In this document: one piece after another, positions 63,048 to 64,000 of the stretch
How the letters are laid out: each line of letters starts with the position of its first letter
How positions within the stretch are numbered: the stretch's first letter is position 1
Source: Myxococcus sp. CA023
GTDB taxonomy: Bacteria; Myxococcota; Myxococcia; Myxococcales; Myxococcaceae
Direction: 5' to 3'
DNA: 64,000 nt
NCBI RefSeq assembly: GCF_010998615.1
Contig: NZ_JAAEAH010000002.1
Coordinates: 124,001-188,000, forward strand
Made by a program: the position numbers and the translations under genes
The notes under the pieces: model-generated
What the model saw: the letters and a program-made list of their open reading frames with translations, nothing else
Databases searched by the model: none
What the model was told of the DNA's origin: nothing

Positions 63048-64000
63048 ATGCGACTGGAGTCGAACGCATCTTCCCCAGGTCCCCTCGTACTGTCTCCACA
63101 GGCCCTGCCGGCCGGCACGCGCGTGGAGCGCTGGCGCGTGGAGCGCCGCATCGGAGGCGGCGGTAACGGCACGGTGTATGAGGTGCGCTCGCGCCCTGAA
63201 GGCCGCAGCTACGCGCTCAAGCTGGCCCACGCCCCCGGCGATCCCCGCTTCCAGCGCGAGGCACGGACGCTTCACCTGCTTCGCCACCCTGGCGTGGTGC
63301 GACTGCAAGCGACGGGAACCTGGCGCGCTGGAGCCGCCGCCTACCCCTACCTCGTGATGGAGTACGTGCGAGGCCGCACGCTGTATGACTGGTCTCGGGC
63401 GCGCAATCCGACAGCACGACACGTCGCCGACCTGTTGGCGCAGGCCGCGTGGGCATTGGATGCCGCGCATCGCAAGCAGGTGCTTCACCGCGACTTCAAG
63501 GGGGAGAACCTTCGCGTCGAGGAACGCGGAAGACTGGTGGTGCTGGACTGGGGCGCGGGCTGGCATCCCCGTGCCGCCCCCATCACCTCCGCCGCACGGC
63601 TGCCGCCCGGGACCGGGCCCTATCGCAGCCCCCAGGCCATCCTCTGGAGCATGCAGGCTCCACGGCAGACCTCCCGCTCCGAGCACTACCCCTACACGGT
63701 GGCGGACGAGCTGTACGCGGTGGGCGTCACCTTTCACCGGCTGGTGGTGGAGCAGTATCCGCCGCTCGTCCTGGACAAGGCGCACTCCCCGGTGACCTCC
63801 GCCACCTTGAGAACCCTCAACCCGCGTGTGCCCGAGCCGCTCGCACGCTGGATTGAGGGACTGCTCGCGTTCGCCCCCGCAGCCCGGCCGCGCAGCGCGG
63901 GGGACCTCGCCCGGGAAGTCCAACGGGCCCAGGCCGACGCGGGACCAGATTGGGACGTCCCGCTGTTTGGCTGGTACGAGGGGCCTTCCACGGCGACCCG
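63048..64000 (+). CDS. Ser/Thr protein kinase, 5' part
   Basis: Open from ATG 63048 (AAGGA upstream) to the window end, at least 317 codons. Gly loop IGGGGNGTVYEV, Lys in YALKLAH, catalytic loop VLHRDFKGENLRV are present. Two departures: the DFG motif reads LDWGAG, and the APE-like segment reads GPYRSPQ. Similar kinases paired with DUF2381 genes occur widely in myxobacteria. The C-terminus lies beyond the window. Confidence 0.88.
   Translation, partial: MRLESNASSPGPLVLSPQALPAGTRVERWRVERRIGGGGNGTVYEVRSRPEGRSYALKLAHAPGDPRFQREARTLHLLRHPGVVRLQATGTWRAGAAAYPYLVMEYVRGRTLYDWSRARNPTARHVADLLAQAAWALDAAHRKQVLHRDFKGENLRVEERGRLVVLDWGAGWHPRAAPITSAARLPPGTGPYRSPQAILWSMQAPRQTSRSEHYPYTVADELYAVGVTFHRLVVEQYPPLVLDKAHSPVTSATLRTLNPRVPEPLARWIEGLLAFAPAARPRSAGDLAREVQRAQADAGPDWDVPLFGWYEGPSTAT

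Overview
The window is high-GC chromosomal DNA of a myxobacterium, most likely Myxococcus or a close relative such as Corallococcus. The grounds are paralogous families typical of Myxococcota (DUF2378/TIGR02265, TIGR02270, DUF2381), two Ser/Thr kinases, many lipoproteins, and a CRISPR-cas operon of the M. xanthus dev (MYXAN/Cmx) type. No rRNA, tRNA or insertion sequence was seen.

Layout. 0-13 kb: cut-off subtilisin, outer-membrane barrel protein, DUF2267 protein, small lipoprotein, dihaem peroxidase, an ECF sigma / anti-sigma / caspase operon, two large lipoproteins (one on each strand), an M24 peptidase. 13-23 kb: two lone ABC ATPases (one with altered catalytic residues), secreted and membrane hypotheticals, sterol-desaturase-like enzyme, hydrolase, AAA ATPase beside a SUKH protein. 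23-29.5 kb: complete tripartite RND efflux operon. 29.5-34 kb: tightly overlapping lipid operon (cNMP-binding patatin, FabH-like synthase, acyltransferase, SDR). 34-41 kb: methyltransferase and giant kinase-AAA-TPR protein, ExoD, DUF2378 protein, NAD(P)-binding protein. 40.7-42.4 kb: decay zone with a frameshifted DbpA helicase, a NADAR fragment and an MFS-transporter tail. 42.5-48.4 kb: orphan type VI secretion effector cassette (DUF4150 PAAR, DUF6484, AHH nuclease, Imm11-type immunity, TIGR02270, catalytically dead ketosynthase, Imm49-like).

48.65-61.8 kb is the most interesting part. A 46-repeat CRISPR array lies downstream of an eight-gene operon on the minus strand: SAVED-domain protein, cas6, cas3, cas8 (devT), cas7 (devR), cas5 (devS), fused cas4-cas1, cas2. 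The first gene encodes a predicted PD-(D/E)XK nuclease fused to a SAVED domain, the architecture of Cap4 effectors that are switched on by cyclic oligonucleotides. No CD-NTase or Cas10 is present in the window. A type I CRISPR operon led by a second-messenger-gated nuclease is the best candidate here for an undescribed system. The window ends with a DUF2381 gene and a cut-off Ser/Thr kinase.
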